Shown here: piece after piece, positions 12,564 to 13,875 of the stretch
Numbering within the stretch: position 1 is the first letter of the stretch
Layout of the letters: the number at the start of each line of letters is the position of its first letter
DNA from: Prevotella sp. CAG:755
GTDB lineage: Bacteria; Bacteroidota; Bacteroidia; Bacteroidales; Bacteroidaceae
Direction: 5' to 3'
Assembly (NCBI GenBank): GCA_000431275.1
Contig: HF989224.1
Coordinates: forward strand, 28,907 to 42,781
DNA length: 13,875 nucleotides
Position numbers and translations under genes: made by a program
Notes under the pieces: generated by a model
Told to the model about the DNA's origin: nothing
Seen by the model: only the letters and a program-made list of their open reading frames with translations
The model's database searches: none

Positions 12564-13875
12564 TTATGCCGCCGCGTTGCCCAACGTGGGCCTCAGGCGC
12601 AGCGTCTTCCTGAAATACCAGGCGAAGAGCACTGCGGCTGTGAACAACGACACCGAGAACGAGAGGAAGATGCCTGTTTCGCCCCATCCGCAGACGAAGC
12701 CCATCGCGTAGCACGACGGGATGCCGATCACCACGTAGCTTACGAACGCCACCCACATCATCGGCATCACCTGTCCGGTGCCCCGGAGCGCGTTGGCAAA
12801 GCAGATCTGTGTGGCGTCGCCGAACTGGTAGAGCATGAGCGGCACGATCAGTGTCAGGGCGCAGGCCATGACGGCCGGGTCGGTAGAGAAGAGGCCGATG
12901 AACGTACGGCCAAAAAAGAGGAACGCCAGCGACGCTGATGCCGCCATGGCCAGCAGGATGTGGCAACCGGCCCGGGCTGCATCCCGCACACGCTCCCAGT
13001 CGGCCTGTCCGACGAAAGTGGCGACGCGAATCGACATGGCCGCCCCCATGCTGTAATAGAACAGGAAACCCAATGTCCCGATCGTCACCATCACTTGGTA
13101 GGCTGCCAATTCGATAGCGCCGAGCCAGCCCGCCATGATGGCGCTTGTCGTGAACGAACCGCACTCCATGCCCATTTGTAATGATATAGGCAGCGACAGG
13201 CGGTTCAGCCGTCCGACGCGCCGCCACGTCATGCGGCCTGCCATGAAGCCCAGACGGTATGGGCGATAGCTTCGCCCGAAGGCCACGATGCCTGCGAGTA
13301 CCACGGCCATGACGATGCGCGAGAAGCACGTGCTGATGCCGGCTCCCAGCAGTCCCATTTCGGGAAACGGACCGACTCCGTAGATGAGCAGCCAGTTGCC
13401 CAGGATGTTCAGGAGGTTGCCGCCGAGCAGGATCCACATGCCCGTCGACGTCCGGGTCAGTCCGTCGGTGAACTGCCGGAGCACGTTGAAAGGCAGGACG
13501 AAGAGCATCGACACCAGAACGACGATATAGTATGGCCGGATCAGTGGAAGCAACTCGGCGGGTTGTCCCATGCGGTCCACGAAAAAGTAGAGCACGCCCA
13601 TCAGTGCAATGAGCGGAAGGCCGAACAGGGTATTTGCAACCATGGCACTGCGCAGGTGGTAGCCTGCACGGTGATGCTGGCTCCGCCCGAAGCAGGAGCT
13701 GACCAACGGGGTCAGGCCGTAGCTATAACCCATGATAAGGAAAGTCACAAGGGTGAACAGGTTGTTCACGAAGGCCGCCGCCGCGAGCGCGTCGGTGGCG
13801 TAGCGGCCCACCATCATCGTATCGGCAAAACCGAGCACAATGACACCTACCTGTCCGATGGCTATCGGCAGGGGC
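12564..13875 (-). CDS. MATE family efflux transporter (N-terminus cut by window edge)
   Basis: A multidrug and toxic compound extrusion protein: an inner-membrane antiporter that expels cationic compounds in exchange for Na+ or H+. The frame is open to the right edge; the 12 codons before the first GTG (13838) read PLPIAIGQVGVI and continue into VLGFADTMMVGRY, the usual first helix, so the real start lies just beyond 13875 and only a few to about 20 residues are missing. About 436 residues are visible. The two-fold MATE layout is clear: ADTMMVGRYATDALAAAAF at the start of the first half, and the equivalent ELAAYQVMVTIGTLGF in the second half after a cytoplasmic loop near RLGFMAGRMTWRR. Roughly twelve hydrophobic segments are present. 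Its drug range cannot be inferred. It ends before a strong terminator and converges with the secreted-protein gene. Confidence 0.93.
   Translation of the reverse strand, partial: PLPIAIGQVGVIVLGFADTMMVGRYATDALAAAAFVNNLFTLVTFLIMGYSYGLTPLVSSCFGRSQHHRAGYHLRSAMVANTLFGLPLIALMGVLYFFVDRMGQPAELLPLIRPYYIVVLVSMLFVLPFNVLRQFTDGLTRTSTGMWILLGGNLLNILGNWLLIYGVGPFPEMGLLGAGISTCFSRIVMAVVLAGIVAFGRSYRPYRLGFMAGRMTWRRVGRLNRLSLPISLQMGMECGSFTTSAIMAGWLGAIELAAYQVMVTIGTLGFLFYYSMGAAMSIRVATFVGQADWERVRDAARAGCHILLAMAASASLAFLFFGRTFIGLFSTDPAVMACALTLIVPLMLYQFGDATQICFANALRGTGQVMPMMWVAFVSYVVIGIPSCYAMGFVCGWGETGIFLSFSVSLFTAAVLFAWYFRKTLRLRPTLGNAAA

Noticed and set aside
12364..13437. 357-aa minus-strand open frame
   Set aside because: Same strand as the MATE gene but another frame; no membrane pattern, Arg/His/Gly-rich.

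Overview
The window is a stretch of ordinary chromosomal DNA from a GC-rich member of the Bacteroidales (Bacteroidota). It may be close to Prevotellaceae, but I cannot fix the genus. The grounds are a type III glutamine synthetase, a fused FeoA-FeoB iron transporter, a DapL-type aminotransferase, the absence of Shine-Dalgarno sequences, and several copies of the Bacteroidota -7 promoter box (TAnnTTTG), two with a TTTG element exactly 20 bp upstream.

Layout. (1) 1-2797: the 3' end of dapL (lysine/diaminopimelate synthesis) is followed after 34 bp by glnN (glutamine synthetase III), closed by a strong U-tract terminator. (2) 2808-3839, minus strand: an exported alpha/beta hydrolase, with a 24-bp tandem duplication just upstream of its start. 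(3) 3840-4427: no credible gene. It holds a 140-bp MITE-like element with inverted ends, a third copy of one end, and a 21-bp-period tandem array. (4) 4428-5686: a small nucleotidyltransferase-fold protein (minus) and a VOC/glyoxalase-fold protein (plus), divergently transcribed. (5) 5855-8302: feoAB, a ferrous iron permease of 799 aa, ending in a very stable hairpin. (6) 8303-8603: intergenic, with short direct repeats and a terminator-like T-tract. (7) 8604-8757, minus strand: tRNA-Lys(UUU) with a textbook promoter and a 3' hairpin. (8) 8797-10033: an AI-2E family membrane protein (minus) diverges from rsmI (plus). (9) 10034-11650: rsmI and a coiled-coil lipoprotein form a tight pair. (10) 11772-12440: a secreted protein of unknown function. 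(11) 12476-13875: a MATE efflux protein (minus), cut by the window edge, with a strong terminator that also separates it from the convergent gene.

How the genes relate. dapL and glnN are both nitrogen/amino-acid metabolism genes on one probable transcript. The other units look like independent housekeeping or envelope loci. I found no CRISPR array, integrase, insertion-sequence transposase, toxin-antitoxin pair or defence cassette, and nothing that looks like a large undescribed system. The points most worth a second look are the repeat cluster at 3876-4336, the two promoters that sit almost on the start codon (leaderless transcripts), and the unexplained intergenic structure at 8303-8603.
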